A stretch of DNA of 45,638 bases from Actinomycetes bacterium. Lineage in GTDB: Bacteria > Actinomycetota > Acidimicrobiia > Acidimicrobiales > RAAP-2. The stretch lies in NCBI GenBank assembly GCA_021791145.1, contig JAJYXE010000009.1, positions 1-45,638 of the forward strand, given 5' to 3'. The position numbers and the translations under genes are program-made. This document shows positions 16,223-25,032 of the stretch, piece after piece (the stretch's first letter is position 1; the number at the start of each line of letters is the position of its first letter). The notes below the pieces were generated by a model that was not told the origin of the DNA, searched no databases, and saw only the letters and a list, made by a program, of their open reading frames with translations.

Positions 16223-17601
16223 GCGCGCCCGGTCTGCCCCATCCCGCGCAGGTCGCCGAGCGCGTGGTCCGGGCGGCGGGCCGCCCGTGCGTCGCCATCG
16301 TCGAAGAGACCCGCGAGGCAGACGTCCGCTTCGCCAACAACACGGTCACGACCGACGGCGTACGGACGGACCGGCGGGTGACCGCCATCCTCGTCGAGCC
16401 CTCCGACTCACCCGGGGGCCAAGGCAGCGCCGGCACCGCCCGTCGCAGCGGCGACGTCGACGTGGACGCCCTCGTGCGCGAGGCCGCCGCGGCGATCGGC
16501 CCGGCCGACGACGCGGCGCCGCTCTTCGAGGGTGGCGAGGATCCCGGCTTCGGCGAGGACGCCGGCGTGACCGGGCTCGACCGGCTGGCGCCCGTGGTGC
16601 GCGACCTCGCGTCCGCGTTCACCCGTGCGCAGCGATCCGGGACGGTCCTCTCCGGGTTCGCCGAGCACGGGGTCACGACGACCTACCTCGCCACGTCGAC
16701 CGGGCTGCGCCGGCGCCACGTCCAGCCGACCGGGTCCATCCAGCTGGTCGGCAGACGCGACGACGCGTCGGCCTGGGCGGGAGCCAGCACGGCGGACTTC
16801 TGCGACGTAGAGCTCGCGTCGCTCGAGGACGCCGTCCAGCGCGGGCTCGGCTGGTCCTCCCGGCACATCGAGGTGGCGCCGGGCCGCCACGAGGTCATCC
16901 TGCCGCCCAGCGCGGTCGCCGACCTCATGATCTTCGTCGTCGACGCGGCGAGCGGCAGGGAGTCAGAGGACGGCCGCACGGTGTTCTCGAAGCCTGGCGG
17001 CGGCACCCGCCTCGGAGACGCGCTGACGCCCCTCGCCTTCGACCTGTGGAGCGATCCCGAAGAGCCCGGGCTCGAGTGCACGCCGTTCCTCGCGACGAGC
17101 GCTTCGTCGGCGGACGTGTCGGTCTTCGACAACGGGCTCGGGCTCGGCCGCACCCCGTGGATGCGTGCCGGCCGCCTCGAGCGCCTCCGCTACCACCGCG
17201 CCGGCGCCGAGCGGTCGGGCGCGACGCCGGCTGCCCCCATCGACAATCTCTCGCTGGCGCTCCCCGGCGCGTCCGGGACGCTGGACGACCTGATCGGCTC
17301 GACCGAGCACGGGCTCCTGCTCACGTGCCTCTGGTACATACGAGAGGTCGACCCGAGGACCCTCCTTCTCACCGGGCTCACCCGCGACGGCGTCTACGTC
17401 GTCGAAGACGGCAAGGTCACGGGTGCGACGAGCAACTTCCGGTTCAACGAGAGCCCAGTCGACGTGCTCGCCCGGGCGACGCACGTGACGTCGACCGTGC
17501 GCACCTACGGGAGGGAAGGCGGGACGTGGATGAACCGGACCGCGATGCCCGCGCTGCGCGTGCCCGACTGGAACATGTCGACGCCCAGCCAGGCGGTGTG
17601 A
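16219..17601 (+). CDS. pmbA: TldE/PmbA subunit of the TldD-TldE protease
   Basis: 460 residues of the PmbA/TldE family. It lacks the HExxxH motif, as expected for the non-catalytic partner. Recognisable features are the N-terminal EADVRFANNTVTTDGVRTD, the DLIGSTEHGLLLTCLWYIRE-like region and the C-terminal GKVTGATSNFRFNESPVDVL. The GTGA overlap with tldD fixes the start. A 27-residue Ser/Gly/Ala-rich insert near residues 60-85 is probably a surface loop. Confidence 0.92.
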   Translation: MSAPGLPHPAQVAERVVRAAGRPCVAIVEETREADVRFANNTVTTDGVRTDRRVTAILVEPSDSPGGQGSAGTARRSGDVDVDALVREAAAAIGPADDAAPLFEGGEDPGFGEDAGVTGLDRLAPVVRDLASAFTRAQRSGTVLSGFAEHGVTTTYLATSTGLRRRHVQPTGSIQLVGRRDDASAWAGASTADFCDVELASLEDAVQRGLGWSSRHIEVAPGRHEVILPPSAVADLMIFVVDAASGRESEDGRTVFSKPGGGTRLGDALTPLAFDLWSDPEEPGLECTPFLATSASSADVSVFDNGLGLGRTPWMRAGRLERLRYHRAGAERSGATPAAPIDNLSLALPGASGTLDDLIGSTEHGLLLTCLWYIREVDPRTLLLTGLTRDGVYVVEDGKVTGATSNFRFNESPVDVLARATHVTSTVRTYGREGGTWMNRTAMPALRVPDWNMSTPSQAV

Positions 17602-17670
17602 GCGCCGCACCCCGTCCGCTCACGCCTCGCAACGCTCGGAAAGGCAATTCCCACGCCTGCTCCCCAGCGA

Positions 17671-17676
17671 TAGCGT
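17671..17676 (+). promoter_or_regulatory. candidate leaderless promoter of the M20 peptidase gene
   Basis: TAGCGT lies 7 nt before the GTG at 17684, in the 82-bp gap after tldE. No Shine-Dalgarno sequence is seen. Confidence 0.4.
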
Positions 17677-17683
17677 CCTGCCC

Positions 17684-19138
17684 GTGACGCCACATTCGAC
17701 AGCGCCGGCGCGAGCCGGAGGCGACGCGCGAGCCCGCTTGCGATCCGAGGTGCACCGCCGCTGGGTGGACGAGATCCTGCCCACCCTCATGCGCTACACC
17801 ACCGTGCCTTGCCTCTCGCCCGAGTTCGACGACCGGTGGGAGACGAACGGGACGCTTGCCGAGGCGGCGTCGATGCTGGCGGCATGGACGCAGGGAAGAG
17901 CGATCCAGGGGCTGACCGTCCAAGTCATGGCCCCGCGGGGCCGGACGCCGCTCCTTCTCCTCGACGCGCCGGCAACGGGCGGCGCGACGGGGACCGTGCT
18001 CGTCTACGGCCACCTCGACAAGCAGCCGCCCCTCGGGGAGTGGCGAGAGGGCCTCGGGCCGTTCACCCCGGTGCTCGAAGGAGACCGGCTCTACGGCAGG
18101 GGGACGGGGGACGACGGGTACTCGCTGTTCGCAGCGGTGGGCGCGATCGAGCTCCTCGACGCCTCGGGCGCCCCGCGCCCGCGCGTCGTCGTGCTCGTCG
18201 AGTCGAGCGAGGAGAGCGGGAGCCCGGACCTCCCCGCGTACCTCGACGACCTGGCCGACCGCCTGGGGCGTCCGGACCTCGTGGTGTGCCTCGACTCGGG
18301 CTGCCTCACCTACGACCGGCTGTGGCTGACGTCGTCGCTGCGTGGCAACCTCGTGGCGACCGTGTCCGTGCAGGTGCTCACCGAAGGGGTCCACAGCGGC
18401 AGCGCGGGCGGCATCGTCCCCACATCGTTCCGGCTGCTGCGCGTCCTGCTCGACCGGCTCGAGGACCCCGGCACCGGGGAGATCCGCCTCGCGGCGCTCC
18501 ACGCGCCAGAGCCGCCCGGCGCAGGCACCGCCGGCGGGTGGGCCGCTGCGGAAGCCTTCCCCGTGGTCCAGGGGCTGCAGCTCGACGGCACGTCGGACGA
18601 GGTCCGGCTCGCGCGCCGGGCCTGGGCGCCGTCGCTCACCGTCACCGGGATGGACGGGATCCCGGCGGTGCGAGACGGCGGCAACGTCCTGCGCCCGTTC
18701 ACCACGGCGAAGATCTCGTTGCGACTGCCGCCGACGGTGCACGCGGCCGAGGCGGTGAAGGTCGTGGAGTCCGCGTTGCTCACGGATCCGCCGTCGGGCG
18801 CGCGCGTCGAGGTTCGCTTCGACACCCCGGCGACAGGGTGGGCGGCACCTCCTTTGGAAAAGTGGGTGGCAGACGCGTTCACCGACGCCTCCGAGGAGCT
18901 CTTCGGCCAGCCGCCCGGCACCCTCGGGGAAGGGGGGACGATCCCCTTCCTCGCCATGCTCGGCGAGCGCTGGCCCGGGGTGCCGCTCGTGGCCACGGGC
19001 GTCCTCGGCCCGGGCGCCAACGCGCACGGGCCCAACGAGTTCCTCCACCTCCCCATGGCCGAAGCCGTCACCGTGGCGACGGCCCGCCTGATCGAAGCTG
19101 CGGGCCGCCGGGCGCCGGGCGCGAGCTCGCGGGGCTAG
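17684..19138 (+). CDS. M20-family dipeptidase (carnosinase/CNDP-like)
   Basis: 484 residues. Di-zinc motifs of family M20: VLVYGHLDKQPPLGEW (His ligand), GRGTGDDGYS (bridging Asp), ESSEESGSPDL (catalytic Glu pair), VVCLDSG (Asp ligand), dimerisation-lid segment VHSGSAGGIVPT, and terminal AHGPNEFLHL (His ligand). The order and length match cytosolic non-specific dipeptidases. It follows tldD/tldE and could finish breakdown of peptides they release, an inference from adjacency only. GTG start, supported by the upstream TAGCGT box. Confidence 0.9.
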   Translation: MTPHSTAPARAGGDARARLRSEVHRRWVDEILPTLMRYTTVPCLSPEFDDRWETNGTLAEAASMLAAWTQGRAIQGLTVQVMAPRGRTPLLLLDAPATGGATGTVLVYGHLDKQPPLGEWREGLGPFTPVLEGDRLYGRGTGDDGYSLFAAVGAIELLDASGAPRPRVVVLVESSEESGSPDLPAYLDDLADRLGRPDLVVCLDSGCLTYDRLWLTSSLRGNLVATVSVQVLTEGVHSGSAGGIVPTSFRLLRVLLDRLEDPGTGEIRLAALHAPEPPGAGTAGGWAAAEAFPVVQGLQLDGTSDEVRLARRAWAPSLTVTGMDGIPAVRDGGNVLRPFTTAKISLRLPPTVHAAEAVKVVESALLTDPPSGARVEVRFDTPATGWAAPPLEKWVADAFTDASEELFGQPPGTLGEGGTIPFLAMLGERWPGVPLVATGVLGPGANAHGPNEFLHLPMAEAVTVATARLIEAAGRRAPGASSRG

Positions 19139-19142
19139 CACG

Positions 19143-20045
19143 TTGTCCGGGGCCTCCGTCGATCCGCCGCTCCCCGCGGTGCGTCAGGCGGTGGCGCTCG
19201 CCCTCGCCGAGGACTGGCTGCCGCTCGGCGACCTGACGGCGTCGCTCTTGGACCCGGCCCTTGCGGCCAGGCCCTCGATCGTCGCCCGGGCGCCCGGCGT
19301 CGTGGCCGGTCGCCTGTGCGCGCTCGAGACCTTCCGCCAGGTCGACGAGGGGATCGAGGTCGACTGGCTCGCCCCGGACGGCACCGCCGTCGCCCCGGGT
19401 GAGGTCGTCGCCCGCGTCCAGGGGTCCCTGCGCTCGATCCTCACGGCAGAGCGCACCGCGCTCAATTTCCTTTGCCACCTCTCCGGGGTGGCGACGGCCA
19501 CCCGCCGCCTCGTCGACGCGGTCGCGGCCGCGAGCTCCTCCACCCGGGTGGTGGACACTCGCAAGACCGTCCCGGGCCTTCGCGCCCTTCAGAAGGCCGC
19601 AGTGCGAGCCGGCGGAGCCCACAACCACCGCGGGTCGTTGTCCGACGGGGTGCTCTTGAAGGACAACCACATCGGCGCCCTCGGGATCGAAGAAGCCGTG
19701 GCGCGAGCGCGCGCCCGGTTCCCGATGCGGACGATCGAGGTCGAGTGCGACCGTCCCGACCAGGCGATGGAGGCGGCGTCGGCGGGAGCACAGGTGGTGA
19801 TGCTCGACAACATGACGCCCGACGCGGTGGCCTCCACCGTGCGAGCCCTGCGCGCCGCCGGCTACGGGGTGCTCGTGGAGGTCTCGGGCGGGGTCAGCGA
19901 AGCGAGCGCACCTGCCTTCGCCGCGGCCGGCGCAGACCTCCTCTCGGTGGGCGCGCTCACCCACTCCGCCGCCGCGCTCGACCTCGGGCTGGACCTCGGC
20001 GCACCACCCCCGGACCCATCCAGCGCGCAGCCTGGTTCGCTGTGA
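19143..20045 (+). CDS. nadC: nicotinate-nucleotide pyrophosphorylase (quinolinate phosphoribosyltransferase)
   Basis: 300 residues. NadC motifs: RTALNFLCHLSGVATATRRL, VDTRKTVPGLRALQKAAVRA, AHNHRGSLSDGVLLKDNHI, and the barrel-end VEVSGGVSEA with LLSVGALTHSA. It makes nicotinate mononucleotide from quinolinate and PRPP in de novo NAD synthesis. nadA and nadB are not adjacent. The TTG start lies 4 nt after the M20 stop; a GTG about 13 codons downstream is possible. Its TGA overlaps the next GTG by 4 nt. Confidence 0.93.
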   Translation: MSGASVDPPLPAVRQAVALALAEDWLPLGDLTASLLDPALAARPSIVARAPGVVAGRLCALETFRQVDEGIEVDWLAPDGTAVAPGEVVARVQGSLRSILTAERTALNFLCHLSGVATATRRLVDAVAAASSSTRVVDTRKTVPGLRALQKAAVRAGGAHNHRGSLSDGVLLKDNHIGALGIEEAVARARARFPMRTIEVECDRPDQAMEAASAGAQVVMLDNMTPDAVASTVRALRAAGYGVLVEVSGGVSEASAPAFAAAGADLLSVGALTHSAAALDLGLDLGAPPPDPSSAQPGSL

Positions 20046-22396
20046 CGGGTCGGGGCGCGACGAGTCCCGAGCACGAGCCGGACCAGCGCCGCCGTCGCCA
20101 GATCGACATCCATGGGCTCCTGGCAGTCGAACGCGCTGCGGCGGACATCGGCGAGCCCGTCGCGCGGCTCTGGCACGAGATGGTGCACCAAGGCGAGACG
20201 GGGACGAGCACGCGCCGTACGCTCGACTCGGCCCTGCGCGAAGCGCTCGCGACCATGAGCCGCCTGCTCTCGGTGGACGGACTTGCGATCCTTCTCGCCA
20301 ACGAGGCGGGCGACGAGCTGACGGTCAGAGCCGCGATCGGGCTCACAGAGGAGCTCACCGTCGGGATCGGGATCCCCGCGGGCGAGGGCATCTCGGGCCG
20401 GGTGCTCGCGACGCGTGCGCCCCTCTTGGTGGGGGACCTGTCGTCGGCCCACGTCTTCGACCCGTTGCTGCGCCGCAGTCGCCTCCGCTCCATGGCGGTT
20501 GTCCCGATGCTGAGCGACGGGCGCCCGACCGGCGTGATGTGGGCTGCTCGCGTCGAGCCCGACCGCGTCAGCCTCGAAGACGCCGAGCTGCTCCAGGTGG
20601 TGGCAGACCGGCTGGCCATGATGCTCGAGCGCATGCGCGCCTTGGCGCGCGAGCGCGCCGCCCGCCGGGATGCGGAGCGCCTTGCGAGCAGGATCGCGAG
20701 GATCCAGCTCGCGACCGCGGAGCTCGTTGCGACGCACTCCCCCGACGACGTCGCCGCCGCAGTCGTCCGCGCTCTGGAGACGGTGCCGGGGGCGTGGCGA
20801 GGCGTCTGGCTCGCCGAGCACGACAGGCTCGAGCTCGCTGCGCACTCCGGGGAGAGCGGTGACGTACCAGCGGGGTGGGACCGGAGCGTCGAGATGGGAA
20901 GCGAGGCGCTCCTCGCCACGGTGCTCGCCAACCGGCAGGCCACCTACGGGGTCACAAGCGACTGCGGCAGCGGCGAGCGCAGCTGGGCGGTGCTGCCGAT
21001 CGTCACGCGCGAGCGCGACGCGGCCGTGCTCGCGGTGGTGGCGCCGCGCAGCGACTGGTTCTCACCCGACGAGCGGACCCTTCTCTCCCTCGTGGTCGGC
21101 CAGGCCACGCAGGCATTCGAGCGCGCCTTTCTCGCCGAGGCGGAGCGGCAGGCGGCCGAGCGGGCTTCCTTCTTCGCCTACGCGGCGCAGGCGCTCGCCG
21201 AGGCGGAGGACCTCGCCGCCGCGCTGGACCGCCTGGCAGACCTCGCGGTCAGAGCCGTCGGCGAGATCTGCATCATCGACGTCGTCGGCGAAGACGGCCG
21301 ACTGGCCCGCATGGCGGCGAAGCACCGGAATGCGACCCTCCAGCCGCTCGTCGACCGGCTGCGGGCCGAGTTCCCCCCAGACCCCGAAGGTGCCCACCCC
21401 GCCGTCCGCGCCATCAGCACCGGCACGTCGTCGTGGTCCGAGGACATGCCCGACGAGCTCCTCCGTTCGACGACCGTCAGCGAGGAGCACTTCGCCCTCG
21501 CTCGCGTGCTCGGCTTCCGCTCGTACCTGACGGTCCCGCTCACGGCAGGGTCGCGTGTCGTGGGCGCGGTGACCTGCGTGTCGTGCAGCCGGCGGTTCGG
21601 TCGTGAGGACATGTCGTTCGCCCAGGAGCTGGCGCGCCACGTGGCGTCGGTCGTGGACAACGCCCGCCAGTACGAGTCGGCGTTCCGCACCTCCCAGATC
21701 CTCCAGTCGAGCCTCCTGCCGCCGCTTCCGCCCGGGATCCAAGGGATCAGCGTCGAGACCCGCTATCTCACGGCCAACCGGGGGCTCGAGGTGGGGGGGG
21801 ACTTCTACGACGTGCTCGCCCTCCCGACAGGCGCCGTGCTCTTCATGGTGGGGGACGTCGCCGGCCACGATCGTGGGGCCGCCGCGCAGATGGGGCACAT
21901 GCGCAGTGCGGTACGCGCGCTGGCCGGGCAGGTGTCCGCACCGTCCGCGCTCGTCTCCGCGGTGCGCGCGGCGTGGGCGCTGCTCGGCTTCGAGCGGATC
22001 GCGACCGCACTTGTCGGCCTCCTCGATCCCTGCTCGGGGGAGCTCAGGCTCGCGTCCGCCGGCCACTACCCGCCGCTGCTCGTGTCCGAGCACGAAGCTC
22101 GGTTCCTCCCCGTCGTCGCGAGCCCGCCGTTCGGGATAGAGGCCCCGCCCGCACCGGAGTGGTGCGGCCGCCTCAACCCGAACGAGGTCCTGCTCTGCTA
22201 CACCGACGGTGCGATCGACGAGCGCGGCGCAGGCAGCGACGAGAGCATGGCGCACCTGTGCCGGGTCGCAGCAGGCGGCGCAGGCACGCCGGCGGCGGTC
22301 TGCGACCGTGTCGTCGAGGTGATCGCCGGCGACCGGGCGGACGACGTCGCCCTCCTCGCGCTCGCGATCCACCCCGAGACGAAGAGCCGCGGGTAG
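20042..22396 (+). CDS. GAF-domain SpoIIE/PP2C-type serine phosphatase
   Basis: 784 residues. Three GAF-like regions (about 55-200, 215-350 and 375-520) precede a SpoIIE-type PP2C domain (about 555-775). The metal-binding motifs are present: GLEVGGDFYDVL and VGDVAGHDRGAAA, with CYTDGAIDERG and a terminal RADDVALLAL. Such proteins usually dephosphorylate an anti-sigma-factor antagonist in stress signalling. There is no kinase or STAS domain gene in the window, so the partner is remote. The GTG overlaps the nadC stop by 4 nt. Signal type is unknown. Confidence 0.88.
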   Translation: MTGRGATSPEHEPDQRRRRQIDIHGLLAVERAAADIGEPVARLWHEMVHQGETGTSTRRTLDSALREALATMSRLLSVDGLAILLANEAGDELTVRAAIGLTEELTVGIGIPAGEGISGRVLATRAPLLVGDLSSAHVFDPLLRRSRLRSMAVVPMLSDGRPTGVMWAARVEPDRVSLEDAELLQVVADRLAMMLERMRALARERAARRDAERLASRIARIQLATAELVATHSPDDVAAAVVRALETVPGAWRGVWLAEHDRLELAAHSGESGDVPAGWDRSVEMGSEALLATVLANRQATYGVTSDCGSGERSWAVLPIVTRERDAAVLAVVAPRSDWFSPDERTLLSLVVGQATQAFERAFLAEAERQAAERASFFAYAAQALAEAEDLAAALDRLADLAVRAVGEICIIDVVGEDGRLARMAAKHRNATLQPLVDRLRAEFPPDPEGAHPAVRAISTGTSSWSEDMPDELLRSTTVSEEHFALARVLGFRSYLTVPLTAGSRVVGAVTCVSCSRRFGREDMSFAQELARHVASVVDNARQYESAFRTSQILQSSLLPPLPPGIQGISVETRYLTANRGLEVGGDFYDVLALPTGAVLFMVGDVAGHDRGAAAQMGHMRSAVRALAGQVSAPSALVSAVRAAWALLGFERIATALVGLLDPCSGELRLASAGHYPPLLVSEHEARFLPVVASPPFGIEAPPAPEWCGRLNPNEVLLCYTDGAIDERGAGSDESMAHLCRVAAGGAGTPAAVCDRVVEVIAGDRADDVALLALAIHPETKSRG

Positions 22397-22441
22397 GGCT
22401 CGAGAGGTCGGCCGCAGGGAGGCTCGCCACGCACGCGTGCC

Positions 22442-22479
22442 GAGGATGGATCCTGTGCATCCTCTCGCTCTCGCAAGAG
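22442..22479. terminator. two small hairpins between convergent genes
   Basis: GAGGATG/CATCCTC (22442-22448 and 22458-22464) and GCTCT/AGAGC (22466-22479) lie between the phosphatase and the convergent acyl-CoA dehydrogenase. They may end both transcripts. No U-tract is present. Confidence 0.3.
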
Positions 22480-22496
22480 CCCTTCAGCCCGGCCGT

Positions 22497-23720
22497 TCAG
22501 CTCCGGGGGACGTCCTTCCAGGGCACGTCCCGATCGGTCCGCGGCTCGCCGGGCAGCCCGAGCACCCGCTCGCCGAGGATGTTGCGCATGACCTCCGACG
22601 TGCCCCCCTCGATCGAGTTCGCCCGTGCCCTCAGGAACGACCGGCGAACGTCGAGCGACGAGAACGTCATCTCCGACGGCCGGAGCATCGGGTAGTCCGA
22701 GGCGTACAGCATCCCTTCTGCGCCCATGAGGTCGACGCACAGCTCCATCGTCCGCTTGTTGTCCTCTGCGTAGGCGAGCTTCGCGACCGATCCCTCCGGC
22801 CCAGGGGTCCCCGCACGTCGGTTGTGCACGGCCCGCAGGTTCGTCAGGCGGGCCACCTCGTGGGCCACCCAGCGCTGGACGAGGCGGTCGCGCAGCGCCA
22901 GCGCGTGCGGAGACCGGTCACCGGCCCAACGGGCGTGCCACAGCCGGAGCGCCTCTGCGATGGGCCCCGCACCACGCGCCGGCACGTTGCCCCCGATGGC
23001 GACGCGCTCGTTCATGAGCGTGGTCAGTGCGACGCGCCAACCCTCGCCGGCTCCCCCGAGGCGCGCCGCGTCAGGCATGCGGACGTCGGTGAAGAACACC
23101 TCGTTGAACTCGGCCTCGCCGGTGATCTGGTACAAGGGGCGCACGTCGACCCCCGGCGCGTGCATGTCCACGAGGAAGCAGGTGATCCCCGCGTGCTTCG
23201 GCACGTCGGGGTCCGTGCGGGCGAGGAGCAGCCCGAAGCTCGCGAGGTGCGCGACGGTGGTCCACACCTTTTGGCCGTTGAGCACCCACTCGTCGCCGTC
23301 GCGCTCGGCCCTCGTCGCCAGGCTCGCCACGTCGGAGCCTGCGCCGGGCTCGCTGAAGAGCTGGCACCAGATCTCCTCGCCCGTGAAGAGCGGCCGCAGG
23401 TAGCGGTCGAGCTGCCCCTCGGTCCCGTGTGCGAGGAGCGTGGGCGCCACCATGCCGTAGCCGATCACGTTGCGCAGAGACGGATGCGGCGCGCCGGCGT
23501 CGCGCAGCGCGACGAGCACGCGTTGATGCAGGGTGGGTGAGAGCCCGAGGCCGCCGCGCCCCTTGGGGTAGTGCACCCAGGCGAGCCCCCGGTCGAACTG
23601 CGCACCGAGGAACTCCTCTGGGGGGGTCGACGCCGGAGGCAGATCGGAGAGCAGGCCGTCGACGAGCTCGTCGACCGCAGCCTCGGCGTCGGCGACCCCC
23701 GCTGCGGTGTCCGTGGCCAT
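22497..23720 (-). CDS. acyl-CoA dehydrogenase
   Basis: 407 residues. FAD/acyl-CoA signatures: CQLFSEPGAGSDVASL, NGQKVWTTVAHLASFGLLLA and the C-terminal RANSIEGGTSEVMRNILGE; the Glu in IEGGTSE may act as the base. It introduces the alpha-beta double bond into an acyl-CoA, in beta-oxidation or degradation of a branched or cyclic substrate; the true substrate is open. The ATG overlaps the stop of the KdpD-type gene by 4 nt (ATGA), which is unexpected for a catabolic enzyme. No other beta-oxidation gene is adjacent. Confidence 0.93.
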   Translation of the reverse strand: MATDTAAGVADAEAAVDELVDGLLSDLPPASTPPEEFLGAQFDRGLAWVHYPKGRGGLGLSPTLHQRVLVALRDAGAPHPSLRNVIGYGMVAPTLLAHGTEGQLDRYLRPLFTGEEIWCQLFSEPGAGSDVASLATRAERDGDEWVLNGQKVWTTVAHLASFGLLLARTDPDVPKHAGITCFLVDMHAPGVDVRPLYQITGEAEFNEVFFTDVRMPDAARLGGAGEGWRVALTTLMNERVAIGGNVPARGAGPIAEALRLWHARWAGDRSPHALALRDRLVQRWVAHEVARLTNLRAVHNRRAGTPGPEGSVAKLAYAEDNKRTMELCVDLMGAEGMLYASDYPMLRPSEMTFSSLDVRRSFLRARANSIEGGTSEVMRNILGERVLGLPGEPRTDRDVPWKDVPRS

Positions 23721-24907
23721 CAGGTGGGCTCCTCTCCCTCTCCGGCGCCGGCGGTGCGCGCCTCGTCGGTCCCAGCTTCGCGCAGCTCGCGGCGGGCGAT
23801 CACATGGACGTCGATCCCGCGTGCGGCGGCCTCACGAAGCACCTTGCGGACGACCGAGCCGCGCGTGAGCTCGTCCCACCGGCTCCGCTGGGTGGCCCCC
23901 ACGACGATCTGGGTCACCTGGTGCTGCGCGGCGACGTTGACCACGGTCGCCGCCGGGTCGTCGCCGTCGACCTCGATCCATCCCCCCCCGACGTCGTCGG
24001 CGAGGACGTGCAGCGCATCGAGCGCACGCCGGGTGCTTGGACCTTCCCCTTCGGGGTCCCTCACGTGCAGCACCAGGAGCTCACCTTTGGTCCGCTGCGC
24101 CATGCGCGCGGCACGCCGCACCACCGCGTCGCTGCCCGGCGCGGCCGTGACGGCCACGAGGATCCGCTCCGTCGTGTCCCAGACTCCCGCAGGCCGGCGG
24201 CCTTCGAGGAACCTGAGGAGCTCCTCTTCGGTCTCGTCGGCGACGAACCGCAGTGCGAGCTCTCGGAGCGCGACGAGGTTCTCGGTACGAAAGAAGCCGT
24301 TGAGCGCGGCGGGCACCTTGTCCGCAGGGTAGATGTTGCCATGGAGCATCCGGCGGCGGAGCTGGTCTGCAGACGAGTCGATCAGCTCCAGCTGGTCTGC
24401 TCTCCGGACCACCCAGTCGGGCACCCGCTCGCTGATCCGGGCACCGGTGATGACCTCGACGGCGTCGGCGAGGCTCTCGAGGTGCTGGATGTTGACCGTG
24501 GTGATCACCGCGATGCCGGCGTCGAGGAGGGTGAGGACGTCCTCCCAGCGCTTCTGGTGAGGCCCGGACCCCGGCACGTTGGTGTGCGCCAGCTCGTCGA
24601 CGAGGGCCACCTCGGGATGCCGGAGGAGCACCGCGTCGAGGTCCATCTCGCCGAACACGGCACCCCTGTAGCGGACCTCCTTTCGAGGGACGACCTCGAG
24701 GTCGCGGATCTGCTCCGCGGTCTTCGGCCTGCCGTGCGTCTCGACGAAGCCGATCACCACGTCGGCGCCGCGTTGGTGGCGGCGCCACCCCTCGTCGAGC
24801 ATGGCGACGGTCTTGCCGACCCCGGCCGCCGCCCCCAGGTAGATGCGGAAGCGCCCCGCGGGACGCACCGCCTGCGCCGACTCCTCGTCGAGCCCAGGGC
24901 TGGTCAT
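23720..24907 (-). CDS. kdpD: stand-alone KdpD N-terminal sensor (KdpD + Usp domains)
   Basis: 395 residues, corresponding to the cytoplasmic N-terminal half of KdpD only. Walker A is GAAAGVGKT (25-33), and Walker B-like is VALVDELAHTNVPGS. The KdpD domain ends near residue 220 and a universal-stress (Usp) domain follows (ERILVAVTAAPGSDAVVRR, VGATQRSRWDELTRGS). The four membrane spans and histidine kinase of full KdpD (about 890 residues) are absent; they are supplied by the divergent gene at 25033. In other bacteria this half senses K+ and ATP, and its Usp domain can bind c-di-AMP. The protein may act in trans on the kinase. It is translationally coupled to the acyl-CoA dehydrogenase. Confidence 0.88.
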   Translation of the reverse strand: MTSPGLDEESAQAVRPAGRFRIYLGAAAGVGKTVAMLDEGWRRHQRGADVVIGFVETHGRPKTAEQIRDLEVVPRKEVRYRGAVFGEMDLDAVLLRHPEVALVDELAHTNVPGSGPHQKRWEDVLTLLDAGIAVITTVNIQHLESLADAVEVITGARISERVPDWVVRRADQLELIDSSADQLRRRMLHGNIYPADKVPAALNGFFRTENLVALRELALRFVADETEEELLRFLEGRRPAGVWDTTERILVAVTAAPGSDAVVRRAARMAQRTKGELLVLHVRDPEGEGPSTRRALDALHVLADDVGGGWIEVDGDDPAATVVNVAAQHQVTQIVVGATQRSRWDELTRGSVVRKVLREAAARGIDVHVIARRELREAGTDEARTAGAGEGEEPT

Positions 24908-25032
24908 CGCGCCATTGTGGCGGGGCGCCTGCGGGCCGCTGCCCGCGCAATTCCCCCTGGTCGCGCTGCCCTCACGGCGCAGGGGATCGGGCACATTGGA
25001 CCGTACACTTCTCTGGGAGGTCGGATGCGGCG

